DNA of 64,000 bases from Papio anubis (lineage: Eukaryota > Chordata > Mammalia > Primates > Cercopithecidae), in assembly GCF_008728515.1 (NCBI RefSeq), contig NC_044980.1:63237590-63301589 (forward strand). The letters are read 5' to 3'. Shown one piece after another: positions 1 to 11,086 of the stretch. The first letter of the stretch is position 1. Every line of letters starts with the position of its first letter. The position numbers and the translations under genes were made by a program. The notes beneath the pieces are model-generated. The model saw only the letters and a list, made by a program, of their open reading frames with translations. It did not search any database and was not told the DNA's origin.

Positions 1-1140
1 GGCCAAGACAGTTACAAAGTTCTGCTTAGGTTGAGAAGAAGAAAACATAGACCCAACCTCTCAATAAAGGTGGGTGAATGTCACATTGTAAAAACATTAT
101 GTGGAAAGAGATATTTTTGTGATGGCCATATAATTGTGGCTACCTTTGGAAAATCAAATCTACCACACAAATATTCTTCTGAGTTCAAGTTATTCCAGAT
201 CTGAAGTTGCTACTCCCACCACTATCACTATTAACAACTTCTTACTTACTGTCTTCCACGTGCAGGGCATCATATTCTGATTCATATTTATTTAACAGCA
301 AGAATGCAGGGAATTCATCTCCCTTTGGTGTACCATGTTCTTGGGAATTCTTACAATTTTTTTCCAGAAAAAATAGCTTCAAAGCTAGTTTCACTTTTCA
401 TTCTATTTTGTTCTTTTGCGTTATTTCATTACAGTCAAACTCTTTGAATGTGACATCAAAGGACTTTGGGAATAAGTGAATAGGTAAAGATAGTGGCTCA
501 TTCACTGGTACTAAGTCCCCAAACAGATTTTTGGTTGCTCAACAGCTTGAGATTCATTGCTAATAGCGAATTAAATAATTACAACAAAATGTGTCCATGC
601 ATTAAAATTTCTGATTTCTACTTTTGGTAGATATCTAACTACCTTACATTTTCAGACTAAAACATTCCTCTGTGCATTTTCATCTTTATAGTAAAACTTT
701 CTTGGCAAGATTGATCTCAATCTGTTTGGTGGTTCTTATATTAGAGCAGAATCAAGAAAGGGGGAAGAAGAGATATAGTTTTCTACATATGACAAAATAA
801 AAAATACTAGTGTTTGTTTCTCATTAAAAAAAAAAAAGTCAGAGGCAAAAACTACAATTGGATCTGGCCTATAGCCACTCATGCTAAATAATGAAGGAAG
901 GGAAGCATAAGGCAACCAGATATAGACTTGGCACAGACTTGTAGGTTTCTAATTTTGTAGAATCTTCTGTGTTCCCTTTCACCAGAAAGTCACATTCTAG
1001 CTTTGTGTGGTTAGATGCTTTGCCCCTGTGATAGTCTTTTCTCCCCACCCACCTCCTAACTGCTGTTAACATCTCAATGTTCTCATTATTTCCTTCTCCC
1101 AGAAACTTCACACATGCTAGTTCACTGCATGTGTACACAG
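1..1140. other. Unassigned AT-rich sequence, no gene seen
   Basis: I recognise no gene and no repeat family here. A 12-base A run lies near 826. The open frames are short, low-complexity and unlike known proteins. Confidence 0.5.
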
Positions 1141-1141
1141 T

Positions 1142-1165
1142 CACACACACACACACACACACACA
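1142..1165. repeat. (CA)12 microsatellite
   Basis: Uninterrupted CA dinucleotide run, followed by further CA-rich sequence (ACACATACACC and similar) to about 1220. It could be polymorphic. Confidence 0.95.
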
Positions 1166-1548
1166 GCTTATACACAGTCATTCACGCACACATACACCAT
1201 CACTCCTAAGCACATACACATATTCTCATGTTAACCTAGCAGAATCCACTTCCTGACTCTGAACACCTGTGCAACTACTTGGCCATCTCTTCCTTCCCTT
1301 GAACAACCCAGCTTCACCCCTAAGCAGGAGGAAAACCTTTCATTTTGGGGGACCTATATAATAATAGTGACATTCACATTCAAGACAATCCCAAAACTCA
1401 GAGTCCTGACTTTTCCAGTGTCAGAGTATATGACTCCACTCCATTCTTTTCACTAATCAAGATTATCAGGAAGCAATTAAGAGTGAAATCTGCATAAGGT
1501 TAACCTTGAATTTGTTTTAGTTTCTTTTTAATTTCACAAAATTCTATA

Positions 1549-1996
1549 AGTGTTTTGAATTGAATTGTGCTCCTTAGAAAGATATGTTGAAGTCCTAACC
1601 CCCCATACCTGGGAATGTGATCTTACTTGGAATTACAGCCTTTGTAGATGTAATCAAGTTAAGATGAAGTTATTTAAGTAGGGCCTAAACCAGTATGGCT
1701 GGTCTTCTTATAAGAAGGGGAGAAGACACACAGGCAGGGAAAACATGACATTACAGTGGAGGCAAAGACTTAAAGGGATGCAACTACAAGCCAAGGAATA
1801 CCCAGGATTGCCAGTGACCACCAGAAGGCAGGCAGCAGCAAGGAAGGATCCCACTCAGGGTTTCTCAGAGGGAACATAACCCTGATGACATCTTGATTTC
1901 AGACTTACAGATTCCAGAACTATGAGAGAATAAATGTCTACTGTTTTAAGCCACCTAGTTTATGGTACGTTTTTATGGCAGCCGTAGAAAACAACT
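1549..1996 (+). mobile_element. MLT1-type solo LTR (ERVL-MaLR)
   Basis: The sequence follows the MLT1 LTR layout. It opens with a GAATTGTGCTCC-like start and ATATGTTGAAGTCCTAACC, then has CTTATAAGAAGGGGAGAAGACAC in the middle. It ends with CCAGAACTATGAGAGAATAAA (polyadenylation signal) and TTTAAGCCACCTAGTTTATGG. The AATAAA near the right end sets the forward orientation. No internal retroviral sequence is attached, so it is a solo or fragmentary LTR. Confidence 0.85.
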
Positions 1997-2589
1997 GCAG
2001 TATAAATATACTCCTCCTAGTGAACCTTATGACTGATGAGAAACAAAAATGGAATGTTAGCAAGGGCAAGAGTCAAGAGAAATCATGGGGGCCAGGCTGG
2101 GCGCCTGATGGCTGGTCCTCTGTCCATCTAGACCTCCTGAAGTCTGCAGTGTGCAACTAGTTTAGAGACCATATTTGCTTCAGCTCTTCCAGGAAATTTA
2201 AGGTTCAGCTATGACGATCTGTTGCTTATAAAAATATAAATGCTTATGCCTCTGCTCATTTGCATGTATATTACAGTCTTTGATATAGCTGTGTATGTTT
2301 TGCATGTTTCTTGTTGAACACTAGTCCATAGAATGTTTTCCTGGTTATAGTGAATTTCCTGTTTTTGATATCAGCATGGCAATTGCTATAGTTGGTGGTA
2401 TACCTTGGGTATGCTGGTACTACCCCTTTATGTGAACTGGGTGATAAAGATCCACACCAGAAAGAAAAAGACTTCTTAGAAAGACCTAGTCAGCGAGCAG
2501 AAAAGCAGCTTCCAAATGAGAAAGGATAATATACATTAAAAGAAAAGGGAACAGAAGAAAGTTCTTATTAATTGTATTAACTATACTTA
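1997..2589. other. Unassigned sequence, no gene seen
   Basis: AT-rich sequence between the MLT1 LTR and a MIR. I see no recognisable coding or repeat signature. Confidence 0.45.
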
Positions 2590-2765
2590 CATGCCAAGTA
2601 TTTCACATATGTATTGCTGTCTAGTCCTAACAGTATCCTTAGGCATAGATGTCATGCTTATTGTGGGGATGAAATTGAGGCTTGGAGAGCTTAATTGATC
2701 TGCTCAGTCACACAGCTAGTAAATGGGAGAGCCAGGATTTCAATCCAGTTATGCCTGTCTCTTAC
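2590..2765 (+). mobile_element. MIR SINE
   Basis: It keeps the MIR core and 3' half. Visible are a degraded GGGGATGAAATTGAGGCTTGGAGAG and the hallmark CACACAGCTAGTAAATGGGAGAGCC, then GGATTTCAATCC. Orientation is forward. Confidence 0.85.
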
Positions 2766-3044
2766 TCCAATTTGTAGTGGAAACTCAGTAACTATTAGGT
2801 CACCCTTGAGAAGAACTGTTCAGACTTATCAGAATCATGGAAGGAAGCTGGATTCTTTGATTACCAACCTGAAATTGTAAGTAGTCACGTCTTTTTACAT
2901 TGCATATAATGGCAGTCTTACTTTGATACTTAAGAAGGCTATACCACTATGCATTGTTGACACATTCTTCTATTGAAAGCTAAGATTTAGGAAATTACAA
3001 TGGCAATCTTATCACCTTCTTTCACAGTAATGGAACCCAAATTT

Positions 3045-3472
3045 CTAGCTGGGCTCATGGCCATGTTTCTTGGTTTTCTTTGCAACTAGATGTGTCCATA
3101 TCACTAATTTCTGACCACTGGGAAATAGAGGGGAGTGTCATGCAGGTTCAGTAACTTTCCTAAAAGAAAGCTGAAGCATACCCTTTGCCCCTTTCCTCTC
3201 CATCCCTTCCTTCATTATGTTACTGGTAACTTGGATGTGATGACTTGAGCTCTAACCACCATATTGCATGACAAAGGTCTTACTCTAAAGATAGCAGAGC
3301 AGCAAGTTGAAGAGCCCAAGTCTCTGAGGACTTTGTGAGGCAGAGTTGTTATTTCAGTCCTGGACTGCCCACCTTCGACTTGCACACAACAGAAAAATAA
3401 ACTAACTTGTTTAAGCTACTAGAACTGGGGCCTTTGTTACTTGCAGCCAATGCTAATTCTAACCGATACAGG
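3045..3472 (+). mobile_element. Old MaLR-type LTR fragment (MLT1-like)
   Basis: It ends like an old MLT1 LTR: TGGACTGCCCACCTTCGACTT, then GAAAAATAAACTAACTTG, TTTAAGCTACTAGAACTGGGG, and AACCGATACA at the terminus. The upstream half is more diverged but shares GGTAACTTGGATGTGATGACTTG. The subfamily is uncertain. Confidence 0.6.
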
Positions 3473-3562
3473 TTTATCATAGAGGCACTCAGCTAATAGC
3501 AGAAGATAGAACAGGGATTGCCATGTTTGAGCAGCTTCCCATATTTTGGTTTCTGTCCCTTT

Positions 3563-3564
<2 letters not shown>

Positions 3565-3602
<38 letters not shown>
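3565..3602. repeat. (CA)19 microsatellite
   Basis: Uninterrupted AC/CA run at the end of TTTAAAACACAC. A chance frame encodes a TH or CV polymer and is not a gene. Confidence 0.95.
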
Positions 3603-3605
<3 letters not shown>

Positions 3606-4030
3606 GTCTCTGTGTTTTTAGTTGTGTTTTCATAGACTCATCCTCCTCTTCAAAAAGTCTAAAACCCTCAAGTGAAGGACTGGGCACCCAATTCCCATCT
3701 TTCCCCAATAAACTCAATAATACTTAAGTTTTGTTTTTCTTCATTCTTTCACTTTATTTTTCTCAGTCACTATTACTTTTACTTGTACATGCTCTTAATT
3801 TGGTTTGTCAAACTCTTCTCTCTACCTGCTCTTTCAAAGCCTTCATTATGCTCCACATGTTCAGAGATGATATAATGCAATACTCCACTGCTTACTTTTA
3901 CCTGCTCCTCATTTTTACTGATGTAAGGCTGACGAATTAGAGGAACAGAAATGAAATGCTTTTAAAAACTCACTGGGAAGGTTTGTCTAACCCTACCTGG
4001 TGCGTCTCTTTGTTACAGCTCTGCATTGTC

Positions 4031-4360
4031 TTTTTTTTTTTTTTTTTTTTTTGAGACAGTCTTGCTCTGTCACCCAGGCTGGAGTGCAGTATTGTGACCT
4101 TGGCTCACTGCAACCTCCGCCTCCTGGGTTCAAGCAATTCTTCTGCCTCAGCCTCCCTAGAAGCAATTCTCCTGCCTCAGCCTTCCTAGAAGCTGGATTA
4201 TGGGCGCACGCCACCACGCCCAGCTAATTTTTGTATTTTTAGTAGAGATGGGGTTTCACCATGCTGGCCAGGCTGGTCTTGAACTCCTGACCTCAGGTTA
4301 TCTGCCTGCCTCGGCCTCCCAAAGTGCTGGGGTTACAGGCATGAGGCACTGTGCCCAGCT
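4031..4360 (-). mobile_element. AluS-grade element with an internal 29-bp duplication
   Basis: The reverse-strand Alu shows a poly-T (the complement of its tail) at the left and the left arm ending GTGCCCAGC at 4360. Both arms are present, so it is near full length. A 29-bp unit (4134-4162 and 4163-4191), covering the stretch GCAATTCT...CTAGAA, is tandemly duplicated with two mismatches, making the element longer than a standard Alu. Confidence 0.95.
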
Positions 4361-4510
4361 GTTCTGTCATTTTTGATAAGAATATAAATCCACTGACCAG
4401 GAAACCTCCCTACATCTTCCATATGCTGCCAACACCTCATAGGTGTTTAGTAAGCAATTAAATAGTCCCAACAATAAGAGAGAAACCCAAACTCTAAAAC
4501 TCTAATCTTC

Positions 4511-4668
4511 ACAAAAACCACCATGGAACACATTTACCTATGTAACAAACCTGTATATCCTACACATGTACCCTGGAATTTTAAAATAAAGAAGCAAGTG
4601 AAATTAATGTTAATAAAGACTCTATTCAACTACCCCCACAACCAAAAAAAAAACCAAAAAACAAAAAC
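4511..4668 (+). mobile_element. Severely 5'-truncated L1 3' end with intact TSD
   Basis: Contains the L1 3' terminus (TATGTAACAAACCTGTATA, ACACATGTACCCTGGAA) followed by an A-rich, partly (CAAAAA)n tail. The 11-bp direct repeat CTCTAATCTTC flanks it at 4500-4510 and 4669-4679. This is a classic target-primed insertion of roughly 160 bp. Confidence 0.85.
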
Positions 4669-4679
4669 CTCTAATCTTC

Positions 4680-5590
4680 GTTTATGACGTTTTATAATTC
4701 CTCTAAAGCTATTCTTTAATTCATTTGATAGGGGCTGAAGGAAGCTTGCTACTCAAGCAGGAGGTGGCCCAGAGGGGAGAATTAGAGAGATGTTGGGGTG
4801 GGGACGATGGTGGAGGATGCATTACATTACACACTCTCAGGGCCACCATTACTACCACCCTGGACTCACACACAACTCACTCTTTACTGTGAACCAAACT
4901 TCACACAAACTTCACCTAGAAGTTCCTGTGCAGCATCTCTGCCTCTGTGAGTCCCATAGCAGTGTGGATGGTGGCACCTACAGCACTTGATAGGCAAGGA
5001 GAGAGGGGATTCTCCAGAGGTCTTCCCCAAGAGGGAATGGCTTCTAAAAGATGGGCCCCAGAACTTCAGAGAGAGAGAAATTTAGACTTTGTAAAGTCAA
5101 CTCTTCCAGATATGGGAGTGGACAGGGAAAGGAGGTGTTTCCCTAGAATTGTACTGTTTCCAAGTTTGGTTTAGTCGGTTCTCCACAGCCCACTCTACAC
5201 AGCCAGAGCGGGCAGAGCCGTGTCTACTCCCTGAGGGTTGCACCTACTGTCATTAACCCCACCCACTTTTCTCACTGAGGAGGCAATAGAGTGAAGTGAG
5301 CCTGTAAGCTGCTGGCTCTTCTTGCTCCTACCTCCAAAATGCCCAACAGCAGATGGCCTTCAGGGCCCTGTAGCATGACCCCAGGTTCAGCAAACACATT
5401 TCCTCTGTGTCATCAAGGCTTGTCTGGAAGATGAACTCAATAAACTCTTGATGAAATCTGCCAGCCGACTATCAAGATTTGACTGAGAAATACTTAACTA
5501 GCATAAACCAACTGCTACTAACAAAATATTAGATGATGAAAAGTGATGGAAATGAAGGGACTCTGAAGAAATATGAACTAGTGATAGTCA
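4680..5590. other. Unassigned sequence, no gene seen
   Basis: Mixed-composition sequence without a recognisable repeat. Open frames here (for example 4947-5174) match nothing I know. Confidence 0.45.
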
Positions 5591-5650
5591 ACTAATAGTA
5601 ATAGCTAACATTTAGTGAGCACTAACTGGGTCAAACATTGTGCTATAAGC
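5591..5650 (+). mobile_element. MIR SINE, left part (split)
   Basis: ATAGCTAACATTTAGTGAGC and ATTGTGCTATAAGCTTTGTA match the 5' half of MIR. The element stops where L1M sequence starts and resumes at about 7450, so an L1M interrupts it. Confidence 0.75.
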
Positions 5651-6008
5651 TTTGTATATTTTAGATAACAGTCCTTTATCTAATACATATTTTGCAATAT
5701 TTTTTCCTAGTCATGGTTTGTCTTCTTATTCTCTCGTATTTGCAGAGCAAAAGCTTTTAATTTTAATGGAGTATCAGTTGTTTCTTTCATGGGCAGTGCC
5801 TTCAGTGTTGTATCTAAAAAGTCATTGCCAAAACCAAGGTTGTCAGATTTTCTCCTATGTTATCTTCTAGGAGTTTCATAATTGTGTATTTTATGTTTAG
5901 GTGTATGATCCATTTTGCATGGCTGTCCAGTTATTCCAGCACCTTTGTTGAAGGACTGTCTTCTCCATTGTATTGCCTTTGCTCCTTTGTAAAAGATCGG
6001 TTGACAAT

Positions 6009-6314
6009 TTTTTTTTTTTTTTTTTTTGAGATGGAGTTTCACTGTTGTTGCCCAGGCTGGAGTGCAATGGCGCAATCTTAACTCACTGCAACCTCTGCCT
6101 CCCGGGCTCAAGCAATTCTCCTACCTTAGCCTCCTAAGTAGCTGGGACTACAGGTGCCCGCCACCACGCCTGGCTAACTTTTTGTATTTTTTTTAGTAGA
6201 GACAAGATTTTACCATGCTGGTCAGGCTAGTCTTGAACTCCTGATTTAAGGTGATCCACCCACCTCAGCCTCCCAAAGTGTTGGCATCATAGGTGTGAGC
6301 CACTGTGCCCAGCC
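6009..6314 (-). mobile_element. AluS element in L1M
   Basis: Poly-T followed by a complete reverse Alu (GAGATGGAGTTTCACTGTTG ... GTGCCCAGCC). The 9-bp direct repeat GTTGACAAT at 6000-6008 and 6316-6324 marks the insertion site inside the L1M. Confidence 0.95.
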
Positions 6315-6583
6315 AGTTGACAATATTTATGTGTGTCTATTTCTGTGCTCTTTATTCTGTGCCATTAATCTATTTATCTGTTTTTATTGTTTGTTCGTTT
6401 GTTTGTTTTTTGTTGTTTGTTTGTTTTTCACTACTACTACTCTGTCTTCATTACTGTAGCTTTATAGTAAGGCTTGAAATAAGGTAATTAGGAAATTAGG
6501 TAATGTCAGTCCTCTGATTTTGTTCTTCTAAACTTCAATATTGTGTTGGCTATTCTTGGTGTTTTGCTTCTCCATATACACTT

Positions 6584-6584
<1 letters not shown>

Positions 6585-6620
<36 letters not shown>

Positions 6621-6871
6621 GTTTTTTTGAGACGGAGTCTTGCTCTGTGCCCCAGGCTGGAGTGCAGTGGCGCGATCTCGGCTCACTGCAAGCTCCGCCC
6701 CCCCGGGTTCACGCCATTCTCCTGCCTCAGCCTCCCGAGTAGCTGGGACTACAGGCGCCCGCCACCTCGCCCGGCTAATTTTCTTGTATTTTTAGTAGAG
6801 ACGGGGTTTCACCGTGTTAGCCAGGATGGTCTCGATCTCCTGACCTCGTGATCCGCCCGTCTCAGCCTCCC
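6585..6871 (-). mobile_element. Young AluY, 5'-truncated, with (GTT)n tail
   Basis: The tail complement is a perfect (GTT)n run (6584-6620), followed by little-diverged AluY sequence including GCCACCTCGCCCGGCTAA. The Alu stops at CTCAGCCTCCC, missing roughly the first 40 nt of the left arm. The exact 15-bp repeat CTCCATATACACTTT at 6570-6584 and 6872-6886 proves insertion of an already truncated copy. Confidence 0.95.
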
Positions 6872-7449
6872 CTCCATATACACTTTAGTATCAGTTTGTC
6901 AATGTCCACAAAAAAATTTGCTGGGATTTTGCTGAATCTGTGAATCAAGTTGGGAAGAACTAATACTTGACCATATTGTGTCTTCCTACCCATGAACATG
7001 AACTATCTCTCCATTTATTTAGTTGTTCTTTGGTTTCTTTCATCAGAATTTTGTATTTTCCCTCATATAGATATTGTATGTATTTCATTATATTTATACC
7101 TATTTCATTTGGGGGAGTGCTAATATAAATGGTATGTTTTTAATTTCGAATTTAACTTGTTCATTGCTGGTATCTAGAAGAGCGATTGACCACTCTGCAA
7201 TCTTGCTCTAATTGCTTATTAGTTGCAGGAGGTTTTGTTTTGTTTTGTTTTGTTTTTGTCAATTCTTTCTGATTTTCTACATATAAAACCATGTCATCAG
7301 AGAACTGAGACAGTTTTATATCTTCTTTCCTAATCTGTGTATCTTTTATTTCCTTTTCTTGTCTTATTGCATTAGCTGGAACTTCCAACAAGTTCCAACA
7401 GGAACTACTGAGAGAGGACATCCTTATCTGTGCCTTTTCTTAGTGGGAG

Positions 7450-7630
7450 ATATTATGCTATATACATGCATATCTCAGAGCATCCTTACAAAAACACTGT
7501 GAGATAAGAACTATTATAATATTCATTTTTTATGTGAGGATACTGAAACCCAAGAAGTCATGCCCAAGGTTACATGGCTTGCAGTAGTAGAGATAAAATT
7601 TGAACTCACATATTCTGCCCCCAGAGCCTG
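7450..7630 (+). mobile_element. MIR SINE, right part (split)
   Basis: This continues the MIR begun at 5591. ACATGCATATCTCA, ACACTGTGAGATAAGAACTA, GAGGATACTGAAACCC and AGGTTACATGGCTTGCAGTA follow the MIR consensus from the point where the left part stopped. ATGCTATA occurs at both sides of the L1M and may be a remnant TSD. Confidence 0.75.
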
Positions 7631-7635
7631 GTTTC

Positions 7636-7705
7636 CTATTCACAGGTTCCAAGGATTAGGACCTAATGTCTTTGGGGGGCTATTATTCATCCTATTACAA
7701 AGACA
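7636..7705 (-). mobile_element. Possible LTR end fragment (MaLR-like)
   Basis: TATTCACAGGTTCCAAGG and GGACCTAATGTCTTTGGGGG resemble the reverse complement of the 5' end of a MaLR-type LTR. Short and diverged; the family is uncertain. Confidence 0.4.
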
Positions 7706-9477
7706 TAAGTCAGCAAGGTGCCCATGGGGAAACAGTCTCCTGACCAGGTCCCTAGAAACTTATACTATCATCCTCGGGAGAGAATGCTGCTAAACAATGG
7801 CTCAAATTAGAGTGTTATATGTAAAACTGCTATTTAAATGTAATTTATTAAGGTTGTTAATATATCTAAGGAAATATAGATTTACTCATCATTCAGCTAC
7901 TTTGCATCATATAATCATGATTTGTTTTTTGCCTTGAGCAAATAATTTGCCTCAAGCATAATTTCAATGTAATTAATGCCGTAAAAATGAATGTGAGCAT
8001 ATTTATGGGGAATTAAGTTACAAAATGCTAAATTTAGTATACATTTTCTGAGGCGTGGCTCATTCGTGACTTCCATTCCTATCATCTTATGTTTGCACAG
8101 CTGGTAACTGTAAATTCAACATGAAAACTGTATTTGAAAATCAGCAGACATTTCACTGAGGTTGGGGGTGAATTTGTCACTGCTGCATTCTGTGATGATC
8201 TACATTCTTAGTTTGCTGACTTTGGGGGGTGATAATGGCAATATTACTCACATAGGTGTCCAGTATTGACCCAGCTTGTCATAGTATGAGATACTTGAAC
8301 CATGTCCAGAAATTTGTTTCTGTTCTAACCACAGAGAAGAACACTGAACCATACCATTTGCTTAAGGAATGGGTATAACCCCTGGCATGGGAGAGGGGCC
8401 CTCTGAAAGTTTATAGTTCAGCTACAGCTCTGGTTAACCTCAAGCTTAGAGGTCTGGGGAATGGGGAGGCAAAGGATATTACAGAAAGCATCAGACCGAC
8501 CCTCTTTCTGACTATTTTAGTGTTAACGAAGGCTCCAGTTCCCTTCCCTCTCACCCCTTTGCAGCAGTACTAACTTGGCACACTTTTTTCTAATGGCCCA
8601 AATGAGGGATTTCAGCTGTAAGAGTGGTCATGTGCACAGACAGAAAAGCCTTACAATGAAAAAGCCTGACTGAGTACCTCCTTCTTGGTTTCTGAAAGGC
8701 TCAGAATGGCTTGCAACAGAAAATGGATCTTCAGCAGCTGCCCACAAGGTCACCGACAACAGCAACCAGTTCTCTTCATCAGCCCCTGCCAATCCCACAA
8801 AAAGTATATATTCTCCTTCAGAAGGATCCATGAGGCTGCCATTCAATGGCTGACAGAAATGGAAAATCGATTCCAGATTCATCTCCGCTGGGAATTAAGT
8901 ATATTCCTTGGAAATAATGAGTTATGAAGTCATTGAGGGCTTGTTCTTTTCCTGCTTTCAGAGACATTTTAATTTTAGAAGAAAGAGTGACTAATGAACA
9001 GGACATTCTAATTCCGGTGATGTGCTTTTTCCCATTTTAATGTCAGCTGAACCACAAAAATGTTGGTATTTCTCTCTTCATTACTCCTCATGGTTCAGGA
9101 AGAACATTGTCACCAAAGGGAAAAAAAACTGGGTAACTCCTGATCCCTCCACCCAGTTTCAAAAAACAAAATAACGTGCAGCTCTGGTGTCAGCCAGCCT
9201 GTTTTCACTGCTCTCAGTGGGGGTCATTCTATACACCAGCAGGGTCCCCACAAAACAACAGTTCCACACTTCGTCGATAGTAGTGAGATACAAGGAAGAC
9301 AAGGTTATTCAGAACCCAGGACCTTCAACAAGGTGGACAGAAGTTTGAAATGCAAAAATAAGAAATTCCTTCAGTAAGTCTGTCATCAAGCAGACTCACA
9401 GCTCATTTCCTCCCCCAAGTTTATAAGTACCATCAATGGAGTGCCAGCTATAATTCTGATGTTGTTAAAATCCTGTT
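7706..9477. other. Unassigned, largely repeat-free sequence
   Basis: I see no recognisable mobile element and no frame resembling a known protein. Overlapping short frames around 8628-9006 on both strands are most simply chance. Confidence 0.45.
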
Positions 9478-9598
9478 TACAGGGATTTTCTCATTTACTA
9501 CTTGTAACAGCCCTGTGATGTCACACAATTAGTAAATTGCAGAGCTGACATTAGAAACCAGGTAACATAGTCTGTATTCTTACACCTTGTGCTCTAAT
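9478..9598 (+). mobile_element. MIR SINE fragment
   Basis: TTTACAGGGATTTTCTCATT, AACAGCCCTGTGATG and CACACAATTAGTAAATTGCAGAG follow the MIR 3' half in forward orientation. Confidence 0.7.
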
Positions 9599-9599
9599 T

Positions 9600-9724
9600 C
9601 AGGGGCTCTCAAACTGAAGCCTGCATCAGAATCACCTAGAGGACTTGTCAAAACAAGGATTGCTGGGCCCCACCCCAGAATTTCTGATTCTGTAGATCAG
9701 GGGCTCAAACTCTGAGAACCATTG
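9600..9724 (+). mobile_element. MER5-type hAT-Charlie MITE
   Basis: Starts with a degraded CAGGGGCTCTCAAAC terminal repeat and continues with GCATCAGAATCACCTAGAGG and GGATTGCTGGGCCCCACCCC. It ends with GAGAACCATTG, the inverted counterpart of the start. It is shorter than full MER5A, consistent with an internally deleted MER5B-like copy. Confidence 0.85.
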
Positions 9725-10345
9725 CTCTCATGCCTCAGTATGATCACCCACAATCACACTCTTAAAAGGCTACTTATTCAGGGAAGAACTTCAAATACAG
9801 AACACTATTCTGACTCCTCCCTTCCCTACTTCCTAAAAGAGAATCTGAGAACACTGACTGATGTGCCCAAGGCCAGGTAAGAAAACAGAAAAAATGGAGA
9901 GTTAGAGGTATTTCTTGTGTAACAATGTCCCAGTTTAGATAAAACTCCTCTACTGTGACCCAGAACATCCAAGACACACATCCTTAATTGTGACTCTCCA
10001 GTTTAAAGTGAATGCCTCCTTTGTGTGGGCAGGACTTGATCTTACTGGGGTGGTTCTCTCCACCATCACAGTCCTAGGGCAGGTTCTCAGAATTTAGAAT
10101 ACTTTGCATTTCTGTGTCTTTTGAGAAACCCTGGCCCTACCATTTCAACCCTACAGTGAACCTAGCCACCAAAACAGCTACAACCTCCCTACCTGAGTTT
10201 GAGTTTTTCTTTCTCTGTGAGGGTGTGTCTCTCTATCTTTCTCTGTCTCTCCCTGTCTTATGTTATTGCTCACAATTTTCTTATGGATTAGCTAACAATA
10301 GGTTGATTCAGTAGTAAAGCTGATGCAGTGCAATAAAATGAAATC
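9725..10345. other. Unassigned sequence, no gene seen
   Basis: Non-repetitive stretch between MER5 and a Tigger-type element. A CT-rich tract lies near 10220-10260. Confidence 0.45.
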
Positions 10346-11086
10346 TAGTCATGTGTCACTTAATGATAGGGATACATTTGGAGAAATGCCTCGTTGGGTG
10401 ATTTCGTCACCATGTGAACATCACAGAGTGAATCTACAAAAACCTAGCCTACTACACACCCAGGCTATATGGTGTAGCCTGTTGTTACATATCTGTATAC
10501 CATGTTACTTTACAGAATACTACAGGCAATTTTAACACAATGGTAAGTATTTGTGTATCTGATATGGCTTAGCTCTGTGTCCCTACCCTAATCCTATCTT
10601 GAACTGGACTTCCATAATTCCCACATGTTGTGGGAGGGACATGTGAGAGAGAATTTGAATCATAGGGGTGGTTTTCCCCATACTGTTCTCGTGATAGTGA
10701 ATACGTCTCAAAAGATTTGATGGGTTTATCAAGGGTTTCCACCTTTACATCCTTCTCATTTTTCTCTTGCTGCTGCCATGTAAGAAATTGCTTTTGCCTC
10801 TCGCCATGATTCTGAGGCCTCCCCAGCGATGTGGAACTACAAATCCAATTAAAACCTCTTTTTCTTCCCAGTCTCGGGTTTGTCTTTGTTAGCATCATGA
10901 AAACAGACTAATACAATTCTAAATAAACATACCTAAACATAGAAAAGGTGATGGGTTGTGCTATGATGTTACAATGGCTATGATGTCATTCAGTAGTACG
11001 AATCTTTCAGCTCCATTATCACCTTATAGGACCACCTCATATATGCAGTCTGTCATTGACTGAATGTCATTATGCGGCACATGACT
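10346..11086. mobile_element. Tigger-type DNA transposon split by a MaLR LTR
   Basis: The left end AGTCATGTGTCACTTAATGA and right end ATGCGGCACATGACT form terminal inverted repeats (10347-10361 versus 11071-11085), with TA at the left border as expected of TcMar transposons. The internal sequence (CACACCCAGGCTATATGG, AACACAATGGTAAGTATTTG, TAAACATAGAAAAGG) matches a common non-autonomous Tigger-type family whose exact name I am unsure of. No transposase remains. A THE1/MST-type LTR occupies 10560-10915. Confidence 0.8.
10560..10915 (+). mobile_element. THE1/MST-type solo LTR (ERVL-MaLR)
   Basis: Begins TGATATGGCTTAGCTCTGTG and ends ACAGACTAATACA. In between are CCACATGTTGTGGGAGGGAC, TGTTCTCGTGATAGTGA and TTGCTGCTGCCATGTAAG. 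The polyadenylation-side AATTAAAACCTCTTT fixes forward orientation. The flanks TATCT and ATTCT may be the decayed 5-bp duplication. Only an LTR is present; no internal retroviral genes. Confidence 0.9.

Larger units (their letters stand above)
5651..7449 (-). mobile_element. L1M fragment (ORF2 3' region), broken by two Alus
   Basis: Reverse-strand L1 sequence of old (L1M) grade. Recognisable blocks include GTCCTTTATCTAATACATAT, CCATTTTGCATGGCTGTCC, TTCTATTGTATTGCCTTTGC-like text and CTGTAGCTTTATAGTAAGG. It is interrupted by Alus at 6009-6314 and 6585-6871. ORF2 reading frames are destroyed. The L1M itself lies within a MIR. Confidence 0.85.
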
